NCBI GenBank assembly: GCA_017429525.1
Contig: JAFROT010000023.1
Span: forward strand, 1 to 64,000
From: Bacteroidaceae bacterium
GTDB taxonomy: Bacteria; Bacteroidota; Bacteroidia; Bacteroidales; Bacteroidaceae
DNA: 64,000 nt
Direction of reading: 5' to 3'
Below the pieces are notes generated by a model that was not told the DNA's origin, ran no database searches, and saw only the letters and a list, made by a program, of their open reading frames with translations. Shown here piece by piece: positions 34,901-41,734 of the stretch; position 1 is the stretch's first letter, and each line of letters begins with the position of its first letter. The translations under genes and the position numbers were made by a program.

Positions 34901-36769
34901 AATGGTCTTGGTGGAGTCGTAGAGAGCATCGAAGCAGTACTTGTCGGCGACTGCATCGCTGCCTATCCAGCGGCGCAGGTGGTCGCCAAAAGGTTCGGCT
35001 ACAGGGAAAATGATACGTCCCTTAGAGATCGTGAATCCTTCGACATAGTCGAATTGGCCGTCGGAATTGGCACGGTTGTTGTTGTCCAAGCGGTCTAGAT
35101 TCATGGCGCGCAGCAGGGGCGTTGCCTTCAGATTGGCTTCAGGAAGATAGGTCTGATAGACGCCTGCCGTGTCGTTCTGGAATTTCACGTCGAGGCGGAA
35201 CTTCTCGCGCTGCGTTGAGGTGGCTCCGAGCGAGTAGATGTTCTTCATCATCAGGGGCCAGTTGCCCATTGCCGGCGAGCTGGTGGTACTCTTGATGGCC
35301 TTCACGTAGAGGCACTGCTTGTTGTCGGTCAGGTCGCTGGCGAACTCACCTACCTGGAAAGTCTGTCCGCCCAGCGTGTACTCAAACGCTACGGCCAGCA
35401 CCTCGTCAGGCTCCAGCTGGAAGTTAAGCGAGACGTAGCCGAGGGCAGTGTTGATGGTGTACTCCGACGATGACAGCAGTCGGGCTGACTGCAGTTTCTC
35501 GTAGTCGGCACCGCCGTCAAAGTCGGGAATGGCGTCGAGCGTATTGGTCGCCTTGCTGATATCGCGTGCGTCAGGACATTGGTCGAGGATGGTCTGGTAG
35601 AGGTCGTTGGCACGGTTCTGAGGTTGGCTGGCAGCGATGCCGCTCCAGTTAGTGTTGTGAATGTGCTGCGCCTCGCCCAGATCGGTGAAGGCGATAAGGT
35701 TACGGTTGTTCTGCGTCGAGGCCGATTTGTTGGTTACCCACAGTTCCACGCGCTTCAGCGTGATGCCGCTGGCGATGGTCGGAAGCGTACGCATCCAGCG
35801 GTCGTAGTTGTCGCGGAAGTAATGCGAGAGCCAGAAGTGGCGGTTCTCTTCGTAGTCGACGGCCGAAATCTCGTAGTTTGTCGTCTGTGTGCCACCTTTC
35901 GAGCTGACGCTCTTTGAGGCCGATTTCTTTTGGCTGACCACCGTCTGCAACTTCAACTTACCGAATTGCAGGTCGGTACGCAGACCGAACAGGCTCGATA
36001 CGCCGTGGATGAGGGTGGAGTTGGAAGGCATCGAGACGTTACCGGCTTCCACCAGTTTCACGATTTCGTCCTCCTTGCCATCGTATTTCAACTTCATCTG
36101 CTGGCCATCAACTTCCATGCTGGCCTCGGTGTTGTAGTTGATCTTCATGTTCACCTTGTCGCCCACTTTACCGGTGACCGAGAGATTGATCTTCTCGTCG
36201 AAGTCGAAGCCGAATGTCTTCCTGCGGTTGGCGGCGAGCGAAGGATTCTTGATTTTCTTGAGGTTACCGCCCATCTTCAGGTCGGCCGAGCCTTGCGTCT
36301 TGATGCTGACGCCGCCAGGACCGAAGATCTTCTCGGCAGGTCCCAAGTCGAAGTTGATGTCGGTGAAGTCGAACTTACTCTTACCTTCGCTGTCATATTC
36401 TTGTCGGTTCTTCTCGCGATAATAGCTCTGCATGGACCGCTTCAAGCTCCATTGCTGGAACTCGTCGGGTGTCATCAGGATGGGCGTATTCAGGTAACCG
36501 CCAGTGCCCAGTTTCATGCCGACACGGTAGTTGCCCGTCAGCGAGTCCATCTCAGTCACTTGCTTCAGGTTGTCCGGCATACGGATGGATACGGCCGCCG
36601 TGTCCAAATCCTCGACGGTCTCTGGCGAGGTCTTCTGAGGGGTGGTGCGGAGGCTGTCGACCTGAGCATAGGTGGAGAGTGAAAGGTGAAATACGAATAA
36701 TAGGACAATGCTGCGTAGGCTGTGAAACCTATGCAGGGCCTTTATTCTAAAGAAATCCTTATTCTTCAC
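28916..36769 (-). CDS. sprA: SprA (Sov), type IX secretion translocon
   Basis: SprA is the giant outer-membrane beta-barrel that forms the T9SS export channel. The 2617 residues fit the family (about 2300-2500) with a moderate surplus. A signal peptide ends LSLSTYAQ. The start is a GTG at 36769, because no in-frame ATG is available before the ruvA stop. Family landmarks include the plug-side DFDEKINLSVTGKVGDKV, GPGGVSIKTQGSADLKMGG and TYGMQRKTMLGVNWDYEF, and a terminal beta strand ending FNLKFTLTR. An insertion of Lys/Glu/Ala coiled-coil text (about residues 1880-2020) holds KKKEEEAKKKALADAQKKAAAG. ruvA lies 23 bp upstream and is likely co-transcribed. Confidence 0.93.
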   Translation of the reverse strand: MKNKDFFRIKALHRFHSLRSIVLLFVFHLSLSTYAQVDSLRTTPQKTSPETVEDLDTAAVSIRMPDNLKQVTEMDSLTGNYRVGMKLGTGGYLNTPILMTPDEFQQWSLKRSMQSYYREKNRQEYDSEGKSKFDFTDINFDLGPAEKIFGPGGVSIKTQGSADLKMGGNLKKIKNPSLAANRRKTFGFDFDEKINLSVTGKVGDKVNMKINYNTEASMEVDGQQMKLKYDGKEDEIVKLVEAGNVSMPSNSTLIHGVSSLFGLRTDLQFGKLKLQTVVSQKKSASKSVSSKGGTQTTNYEISAVDYEENRHFWLSHYFRDNYDRWMRTLPTIASGITLKRVELWVTNKSASTQNNRNLIAFTDLGEAQHIHNTNWSGIAASQPQNRANDLYQTILDQCPDARDISKATNTLDAIPDFDGGADYEKLQSARLLSSSEYTINTALGYVSLNFQLEPDEVLAVAFEYTLGGQTFQVGEFASDLTDNKQCLYVKAIKSTTSSPAMGNWPLMMKNIYSLGATSTQREKFRLDVKFQNDTAGVYQTYLPEANLKATPLLRAMNLDRLDNNNRANSDGQFDYVEGFTISKGRIIFPVAEPFGDHLRRWIGSDAVADKYCFDALYDSTKTIAKQMAEQNKFLLSGRYKGTNGAEIDLGATNIAQGSVVVTAGGVTLTENVDYRVDYSMGMVYILNQSIIDAGTKINASVESNDTYGMQRKTMLGVNWDYEFSKNFVLGGTFQFLNEQPLTTKVNMGEEPLKNTLWGLHMDWKKEAQWLTNALNAIPLLNFTAPSQIAFSADFAQLIAGQNHKIQGGASYMDDFENTKTRQSISQPQAWMLSSVPTPFEGSRLTDDVRSGYQRARLAWYYIDPIFTRRSSSLTPAHIKSDLNQLSNHYVREVFERDLYPNKKQNSYKEAASLNVLNLAYYPSERGAYNLNPNLDTNGRLLTPKENWGGMMRKMDNPDFEAQNFEYIEFWMLDPFIYTGDDQSYGGELYIDLGEISEDVLKDGKKFYESGLPIDDNQTYYTTTVWGRVPTSSSVTYAFNNEGGARARQDVGLNGLNSEQERTYGAYAEYLSAIQGKVSPEVFDSIWADPAGDDYHYYRGSDFDRNRVSILDRYKRINLPEGNSPDTENSPESYETAYKTTPDVEDINQDYTLNEYEKYFQYHVSIHPGDTIVGRNFISDIRHITASLRNGNKEPERWFQFRIPLEEFERAIGGISDFTSIRFIRMYMTGFEKPIILRFATLDLVQADWRSYEQSLYNGSSSSTTGSLEVGAVNIEENNEKLPVNYVLPPGISRVTDPNQSQLVESNEQALSLIAKNLSPGDARAVFKNCHYDMRQYKHLQMFVHANALANDVTDLRDGETSVFIRLGSDYKSNYYEYEIPLTLTPERFPLYDPYSPNDCRAVWPAENMLDIDLTKFTSLKKNRNREKSLGNASFNQEFSDFDSDRPSNRITVMGNPTLGEVKTIMIGVRNNGRTVKSVEVWANELRLQEFSNEGGWAAQAALNIQLSDLGSVNVQGHYEKAGFGGLEQSVSERSDDNTFDYTITTQMDLGKLLPPKAKVNLPLYYSYARETIKPKYNPLDTDMLLSDALDAATTQHEKDSITSLTTQKQVTKNLSLTGVKVNVQSRKHPMPYDPANFTFNYNHTHTYNTGETTVYEHEKTWRGGLNYSWTPNWKAWEPFKKIKSKSKWLDLVKAQNLNFAPQSITFNTDIVRNYYEIQERDMDNLESPTAIPVRWTPTFLWNREFNLRWDLTKALHFTFQSGTHAEIEEPYTPVNKDLYADNYSAWKDSVMHSIRGFGTPLDYSQSSQLSYKVPLDKIPATDWIALDGSYQGTYAWKRGAELEDGSTLGNTVNTQRSINLNGKLNMETLYNHSTFLKEANKRFSTSTIKSEGKKKDQERKKEQEAKKKEEEAKKKALADAQKKAAAGDSTALKALNDPTKMQTNAKGTSAQKKQVKGFAGEVAVPDSAVDLKHGQKSKRIIVTAKDEKGKPYDIRYKLVDENTIKIQPPKDLIAAAKKAKKQQEKALKAAEKELTKRREAFRDSLLATTPDSLVHDSATLAAIESLTLESVKLPDSLQAASTADSATIFQPLKLRVNVVAKPKLEDQKWYQWTQAGARFLMMLRNVSVSYRNTYALSLPGFMPNVGDMLGQRKLNGVMSPGLGFAFGLVGDDYIETAKERNWLLNNESVATPATTNAMEDVQIKASLEPLPDLKIDLNASRNVNRAKSIQYMYFGNPTTQTGSFNMTTISLRTAFQSKGNAGNGYDSKAFRRFQEYLPLIQQRVEARYLGTKYPEATGMSGTFNPENGTVDPYGSDVMIPAFLAAYTGKRAASTPLDIFPSLSRILPNWNLTYKGLSNLPWVRDHLKSVSLTHGYKSIYAVGSYNTYSSWIQYMGGNDMGYAMNATTGLFAPSSMYDISTVSINESFSPLAGLNVTLQNNMTLKFEYRKTRVLTLSMTSAQINEASSADVVFGWGYKIDDFKIAQLFSKKSSSQRASDKNRKNSARNTANNSETANNRNQNSRNSGRSNFAHSLNLRFDFSFRNQDAITRNIQTSLSEATSGNRAIKTSFAADYAMSRYVTFSLYYDRQRNDPLLSTSSYPTITQDFGFNLKFTLTR

Positions 36770-36792
36770 TTTTCACTTTCCACTTTTCATTC
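36770..36792 (-). repeat. TTTCACTT-type repeat at the ruvA-sprA junction
   Basis: CTTTTCACTTTCCACTTTTCA-like sequence fills the whole gap and runs into the ruvA stop codon. The same type of text (TTTCACTC) fills the Gfo/Idh-DUF1080 junction at 7858-7896. Confidence 0.7.
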
Positions 36793-37398
36793 TCATAGCA
36801 TCTTTAACGCCAGCTTGATGACGCGCTCTACGTTGGCGTCGGGCTCAGCGCGAAGGATGCCCAAGACAGCTTTCTGCGATGGAGCGGGCGAGAAGCCGAG
36901 CATCACCAAAGCGGCCACGGCCTCGTCCTGCACCTCCTTGTTAGCGGCGCTTATTGGCTGAGACGAGGGAGCCCCTGCTGCAGCATCAATGCCGAGGGCT
37001 ACAATCTTATCCTTCAGTTCTACGATGATGCGCTGTGCGGTCTTGCCGCCTATGCCTTTCGCCGATTTCAGCAGACGCTCGTCGCCGCGAGAGATGGCGT
37101 CGCACAGTTCTGCAGGCGTCATGGACGAGAGGATGACGCGTGCCGACTGCCCGCCTACACCACTGACGCTTGTCAGCAGGACAAACAATTCACGTTCCAC
37201 CTTCGTGGCGAAGCCCCACAACTGGTAGGCATCTTCGCGGATGGATTCGTAGGCATACAATTTAACATCGCCATGCAGTCCCTGGATGGCGGTGTAAGTG
37301 TTCAGGCTGATACTCAAGCCATAACCAACGCCATTGGCGTCGAGCACAGCCAGGGTGGGGGAGAGCTCGGCAATCGAGCCGCGGATGTATTCAATCAT
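36793..37398 (-). CDS. ruvA: Holliday junction helicase subunit RuvA
   Basis: RuvA binds four-way junctions as a tetramer and loads RuvB for branch migration. The 201-residue length is standard. The N-terminal OB domain starts [15 protein letters not shown]. The helix-hairpin-helix repeats include [19 protein letters not shown] and [22 protein letters not shown]. The C-terminal RuvB-interaction domain follows a linker. It sits directly before sprA on the same strand. No ruvB or ruvC is in the window. Confidence 0.96.
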   Translation of the reverse strand: MIEYIRGSIAELSPTLAVLDANGVGYGLSISLNTYTAIQGLHGDVKLYAYESIREDAYQLWGFATKVERELFVLLTSVSGVGGQSARVILSSMTPAELCDAISRGDERLLKSAKGIGGKTAQRIIVELKDKIVALGIDAAAGAPSSQPISAANKEVQDEAVAALVMLGFSPAPSQKAVLGILRAEPDANVERVIKLALKML

Positions 37399-37507
37399 AG
37401 ATCTTGCGCGTATATCTTTATTAATAACGCGCGCAAGCCCTTTTTATTGTGTCAACTGGCATTTAAGTGGCCTTCAAAGATGAAAAGGCTGCTTCACGTG
37501 CTCCGGA

Positions 37508-39232
37508 TCACTTCAGGTATTGGGCCAGTTTGCTGCCATTGCGGGTCAGTCCGATGGCGATACCGATGGCGTTCAGGCGAGCACCGCGAAGCGAGGTGTG
37601 CGTGTGGTCTTTGTTGTAATATTCTTTCGTAGCTTCTTGCCCTATTCCGTCGAGGGCGTCGGCAGTAATGTTGTGCAGGTCAACGAACTCGCATCCCGTC
37701 TCCGCTGCGACCTCGCGGTACCATTTGCCATACGAGTCGTTACGACGTTCGATCTTGCCGTTCTGCCATTCGTTCCTCGGCGTCAGGCTGACCAGGATAG
37801 GCGTAGCTCCCTTTTCGCGACAGTCGTCAATCATCTTCTTCAGGTACCAGCCGAAAGAGTAGACGACTTCGTTGTAGGCCTCATCCTGCAGAACGACGCG
37901 GCTCACGCAACTCGTGTCGGCCGTTCCGGGAATGTCACCGCGATGCTTGCCGCGATGCAGTTCGCCGATGTCATTGTGGCCGAACTGGATGAGCACGAAG
38001 TCGCCAGCCTGCAGGTCGTTGTAGACCTTCTCCCAGCGCCCCTCGCGGAGATAGGTGCGGCACGAGCGACCAGCCTGAGCGCAGTTGATGAACGTGATCT
38101 TGTTCTCGTCGAAGATGCGCCATGCCTGTGAGCCCCAGCCCCACATACCTGTGGAGTCTCTGTCAGTATTCTTCACTGTAGAATCGCCTGTGATGAAGAC
38201 TACGGGCTTACCTTGTTCGCGCTTGACGCCCGTCGTCGGTAGCTGCAGGTTGATTATCATCGCCTTCAGTGGCTCCAGCTCGGGATGCGAGCAGGCCATC
38301 AGCCCTTCGGCTGCACAGCGCGCATTGTGCTCGGCGCCGAACTTCGAAGTGTGGATGTTGTCGAGGTAGAAGTGATAGTTCAGTTTCCACGAACTCATCT
38401 TCTCGTACTTGCTGGCCGACAGTTCGTTCAGGTCGACGAATGGTACATTCATCTCCTCTGCGATCTGCTTGGCCCACAGACCGAATGTCTCGTTCACGCG
38501 GACAGGCTCCCAGATGCGGGTTCCCTCTGCTGTCCCTGAGGGGGATGCCGTTGCTCGGTTGGCAGCTTTCAGGGGAGCCGCAGATCCCTTGGGGGCCTCT
38601 GGCTGCCTCTTCCTCGGTGTCAGGCTCATCAGAATCGGGTGCGCGCCCAATGCCCTTGTCTCGCGCACGAACTTACGCATATATTCGCCGTAGCTCCACA
38701 CGGTTTCCGTGCGGCCTTTGTTCGGGCCTTCCTTCAGCGTCACCACCAGCGAGTCGGTCGCTGAGATGCCGCGGATGGTTGCGCGGCAACGTCCGCTGTC
38801 GAACGGGCCGTTATCGTTGTGCCCCAGTTCGATAATGACGTAGTCGCCTGGACGTATGCCCTTCTTCACGTCGGGCCATAGTTGGTTGTAGAATGTTCGC
38901 GAGCTGGTGCCGCCGAGCGCTTGATTCTCCACGGTGATCTTCGACTCGTCGAAGTATTTGTGCTCATAGAATCCCCAACCCCACTGGCCGTTGTCGCCAT
39001 TGCCTTTGGTGCCTGTGCGCATCGTCGAGTTGCCCACCAGAAAAAGCACGGGGTTGGCCCCTTTCCGGCTGCTGCCTGCTGCAGGGCGAGCCGTTTTCAC
39101 TTTCTCCAGCGAGTCAAGCGTCAAGTCAACCACTTTGTTGACATCGTCCATCGGTTTATAGTCAGCCTGTTGGGCATTGGCGCTTGTGAACATGAAGCCC
39201 GCCAGGGCCAGCCATGCGATTGTTCGTTTCAT
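37508..39232 (-). CDS. Secreted two-domain SGNH esterase (rhamnogalacturonan acetylesterase-like)
   Basis: The start at 39232 (MKRTIAWLALAGFMFTSANAQ) gives a signal peptide and 574 residues. There are two tandem SGNH domains of the CE12-like type. Domain 1 has GNSTMRTG, ELGHNDNGPF and the Asp-His pair in LDNIHTSKFGAEHN. Domain 2 has TGDSTVKN, QFGHNDIGE and DHTHTSLRGARLN. Both look catalytically complete. They probably deacetylate pectic side chains such as rhamnogalacturonan. Domain 1 carries an extra Pro/Ala/Ser-rich loop (RQPEAPKGSAAPL) absent in domain 2. A TACCTTTG box on the minus strand at 39273-39280 is the likely promoter. Confidence 0.85.
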   Translation of the reverse strand: MKRTIAWLALAGFMFTSANAQQADYKPMDDVNKVVDLTLDSLEKVKTARPAAGSSRKGANPVLFLVGNSTMRTGTKGNGDNGQWGWGFYEHKYFDESKITVENQALGGTSSRTFYNQLWPDVKKGIRPGDYVIIELGHNDNGPFDSGRCRATIRGISATDSLVVTLKEGPNKGRTETVWSYGEYMRKFVRETRALGAHPILMSLTPRKRQPEAPKGSAAPLKAANRATASPSGTAEGTRIWEPVRVNETFGLWAKQIAEEMNVPFVDLNELSASKYEKMSSWKLNYHFYLDNIHTSKFGAEHNARCAAEGLMACSHPELEPLKAMIINLQLPTTGVKREQGKPVVFITGDSTVKNTDRDSTGMWGWGSQAWRIFDENKITFINCAQAGRSCRTYLREGRWEKVYNDLQAGDFVLIQFGHNDIGELHRGKHRGDIPGTADTSCVSRVVLQDEAYNEVVYSFGWYLKKMIDDCREKGATPILVSLTPRNEWQNGKIERRNDSYGKWYREVAAETGCEFVDLHNITADALDGIGQEATKEYYNKDHTHTSLRGARLNAIGIAIGLTRNGSKLAQYLK

Positions 39233-39272
39233 AGTCAGTATTGGTTTGTTCGTTATTTCGTTGTTTTGCTTG

Positions 39273-39280
39273 CAAAGGTA
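39273..39280 (-). promoter_or_regulatory. -7 box for the SGNH esterase gene
   Basis: TACCTTTG on the minus strand, about 40 bp before the start codon. Confidence 0.6.
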
Positions 39281-39452
39281 CAACTTTTCTTGGAATAATG
39301 GACGATTAGAGCACGAAAAGTGGTGAAAGAATGTTTTTTGTAAGGTGATTGAGCGTTGAACTTCCATTCGATTTGCCTTGAACGACCACTCGTTCATCCA
39401 AAAACATACAGTCGTGTCAGTCATTCCATCATGATGGAATAACCGATTCAAC

Positions 39453-39749
39453 CGTATGCTTGGGGCGTTTCGATTGATTCATCGGTTGTTGCTGTCCAAT
39501 GGCTTCGACCCTTCTGCCTATTCGGAATAGGCTGAATACCAGTTCGATCAGTAGCCAGGGAGCAGATGCTTTTGCTTGCAGGTCGGTACTTAGCGCCCCT
39601 TCACGTCGCTGTGGCTTTGGAATGAACGCGGAATGACAGGGGGCTCGTCATTGCTTGCTTGGAGTCTTTAGCATGATGGTGTGTGCGCCTGTTTGCGTAT
39701 GCGCGGACGTAATAAACAAGGTGTGTTTAGCATTATTAACCGCTGTTTT
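39453..39749. other. Gene-free spacer before the etf operon
   Basis: No convincing gene is seen. A short hairpin CTATTCGGAATAG is near 39518-39530. The rest gives no recognisable signal until the promoter. Confidence 0.4.
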
Positions 39750-39780
39750 TTTGCTATTCCAAATAAAAAGCGTACCTTTG
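39750..39780 (+). promoter_or_regulatory. Promoter of the etfB-etfA-acd operon
   Basis: TTTG at 39750-39753 and TACCTTTG at 39773-39780 are 19 bp apart, a full match to the Bacteroidetes consensus. Confidence 0.8.
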
Positions 39781-39830
39781 CGGCGCTTTTTTTAATCACG
39801 TCGAACGAATAAACGCTAAACGAAAAGAAT

Positions 39831-40700
39831 ATGGCATTGAAAATCGTTGTGCTGGCCAAGCAAGTGCCAGACACTCGTAATGTAGGCAAGGACGCTATGA
39901 CGGCCGAAGGTACGGTCAATCGCGCAGCCCTGCCTGCTATCTTTAACCCTGAAGACCTGAACGCTCTGGAGCAGGCTCTTCGACTGAAAGAGCAGCACCC
40001 GGGCTCCACCGTAGGCGTGCTCACGATGGGACCTCCTCGTGCTGGCGAGATTATCCGTCAGGGCCTTTATCGCGGCGCTGACACGGGCTGGCTGCTGACC
40101 GACCGTCTCTTCGCTGGTGCCGACACGCTGGCTACGAGCTATGCCCTGGCCACAGCCATCAAGAAGATTGGTGATGTCGATATCGTCATCGGTGGTCGTC
40201 AGGCTATCGACGGTGACACCGCACAGGTCGGACCTCAGGTCGCCCAGAAGCTGGGACTGAATCAGGTGACTTACGCCGAGGAAGTTTCCGTAGAGGACGG
40301 CGTGGCTACCGTCAAGCGCCTCATCGATGGGGGCGTAGAGACCGTTCAGGCTCCTCTGCCCGTCGTCATCACCGTCAACGGAAGTGCTGCTCCCTGCCGC
40401 CCGCAGAACGCTAAGCTGGTGATGAAGTACAAGCGCGCCACCTGCCCGATGGAACGTCCTGCCGAAGGTACGCCCTACGACAGCCTCTACGACGAGCGTC
40501 CCTATCTGACCCTCAATCAGTGGAGCGTGGCCGACGTGGACGGCGATCCCGGCCAATGCGGTCTGGCAGGCTCGCCTACGAAGGTGAAGGCTGTCAAGAA
40601 CATTGTGTTCCAGGCTAAGGAGTCGAAAACTTTGACGGCTTCAGACGCTGACGTCGAGGGATTGATCAAAGAATTGTTGGACGAAAAGATTATTGGATAA
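39831..40700 (+). CDS. etfB: Electron transfer flavoprotein beta subunit
   Basis: This 289-residue ETF beta (FixA family) binds AMP or a second FAD and shuttles electrons from acyl-CoA dehydrogenase. The N-terminal VVLAKQVPDTRNVGKDAMTAEG and VLTMGPPRAGEIIRQGLYRGAD are typical. DIVIGGRQAIDGDTAQVGPQVA matches the ETF beta signature region. The next gene, etfA, begins 6 bp later and an acyl-CoA dehydrogenase 5 bp after that, so the three form one transcript. This trio is common in Bacteroidales. Confidence 0.95.
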   Translation: MALKIVVLAKQVPDTRNVGKDAMTAEGTVNRAALPAIFNPEDLNALEQALRLKEQHPGSTVGVLTMGPPRAGEIIRQGLYRGADTGWLLTDRLFAGADTLATSYALATAIKKIGDVDIVIGGRQAIDGDTAQVGPQVAQKLGLNQVTYAEEVSVEDGVATVKRLIDGGVETVQAPLPVVITVNGSAAPCRPQNAKLVMKYKRATCPMERPAEGTPYDSLYDERPYLTLNQWSVADVDGDPGQCGLAGSPTKVKAVKNIVFQAKESKTLTASDADVEGLIKELLDEKIIG

Positions 40701-40706
40701 CGAGAT

Positions 40707-41729
40707 ATGAATAATGTATTTGTTTATGTTGAGATAGAAGGTACACAGGTACAGGAAGTATCTCAGGAACTGCTGACCAAGGGTCGTAAGCTCGCTAACA
40801 CGTTGGGCGTGGAACTCCATGCCGTCGTTGCCGGCACAGGCATCAAGGGCAAGGTTGAGGAGCAGATTCTGCCTTACGGCGTCGACAAGCTCTTCGTCTT
40901 CGACGGCGAAGGTCTGTTCCCCTATACTTCAGCTCCTCACACCGACATCCTCGTCAACCTCTTCAAGGAAGAGCAGCCGCAGATCTGCCTCATGGGCGCT
41001 ACCGTCATCGGTCGCGACCTCGGTCCCCGCGTCTCCTCGTCACTCACCAGCGGCCTCACCGCCGACTGCACGGAGCTGGAGATTGGCGAGTACGACGACA
41101 AGAAGAGCGGTAAGCACTACGACCAGCTGCTCTATCAGATTCGTCCCGCCTTTGGCGGTAACATCGTCGCCACCATCGTCAACCCCGAGCATCGTCCGCA
41201 GATGGCTACCGTCCGTTCGGGCGTGATGCAGAAAGCCCTCTACGAAGGCGCTTGCCGCAAGGAAGTCGTCTATCCCGAAGTCTCGAAGTATGTCTCGCCC
41301 GAGGCTTACGTCGTGAAGGTCCTCGACCACCACGTGGAGGCTGCCAAGCACAACCTGAAAGGTTCGTCCATCGTCGTTGCCGGTGGCTACGGCATGGGCT
41401 CGAAGGAAGGCTTCGACATGCTGTTCGACCTGGCCAAGGTGCTGCACGGCGAAGTAGGCGGCTCGCGTGCTGCCGTCGATGCAGGCTTCTGCGACCACGA
41501 CCGTCAGATCGGTCAGACCGGTGTCACCGTTCACCCGAAGGTGTACATCGCCTGCGGCATCTCCGGACAGATTCAGCATATCGCTGGTATGCAGGATTCG
41601 GGCATCATCATCAGCGTCAACTCCGACCCCGATGCGCCCATCAACCGCATTGCCGACTACGTGATCGTGGGCACCGTGGAAGAAGTCGTGCCCAAACTCA
41701 TCAAGTACTACAAACAAAACAGTAAATAA
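40707..41729 (+). CDS. etfA: Electron transfer flavoprotein alpha subunit
   Basis: This 340-residue ETF alpha has the C-terminal FAD-binding domain with PKVYIACGISGQIQHIAGMQDSG and VNSDPDAPINRIADYVIVG, both diagnostic. The N-terminal half has FVYVEIEGTQVQEVSQELLTKG and ICLMGATVIGRDLGPRVSSSL. With EtfB it forms the heterodimer that accepts electrons from the dehydrogenase encoded immediately downstream. The electron acceptor beyond it is not visible in the window. Confidence 0.96.
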   Translation: MNNVFVYVEIEGTQVQEVSQELLTKGRKLANTLGVELHAVVAGTGIKGKVEEQILPYGVDKLFVFDGEGLFPYTSAPHTDILVNLFKEEQPQICLMGATVIGRDLGPRVSSSLTSGLTADCTELEIGEYDDKKSGKHYDQLLYQIRPAFGGNIVATIVNPEHRPQMATVRSGVMQKALYEGACRKEVVYPEVSKYVSPEAYVVKVLDHHVEAAKHNLKGSSIVVAGGYGMGSKEGFDMLFDLAKVLHGEVGGSRAAVDAGFCDHDRQIGQTGVTVHPKVYIACGISGQIQHIAGMQDSGIIISVNSDPDAPINRIADYVIVGTVEEVVPKLIKYYKQNSK

Positions 41730-41734
41730 AAGCC

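Noticed and set aside
37403-37439. Possible terminator before ruvA (GCGCG-rich hairpin)
   Set aside because: The hairpin is followed by a T run only on the plus strand, where no gene ends. On the minus strand, where the esterase gene ends and ruvA begins, no T run follows.
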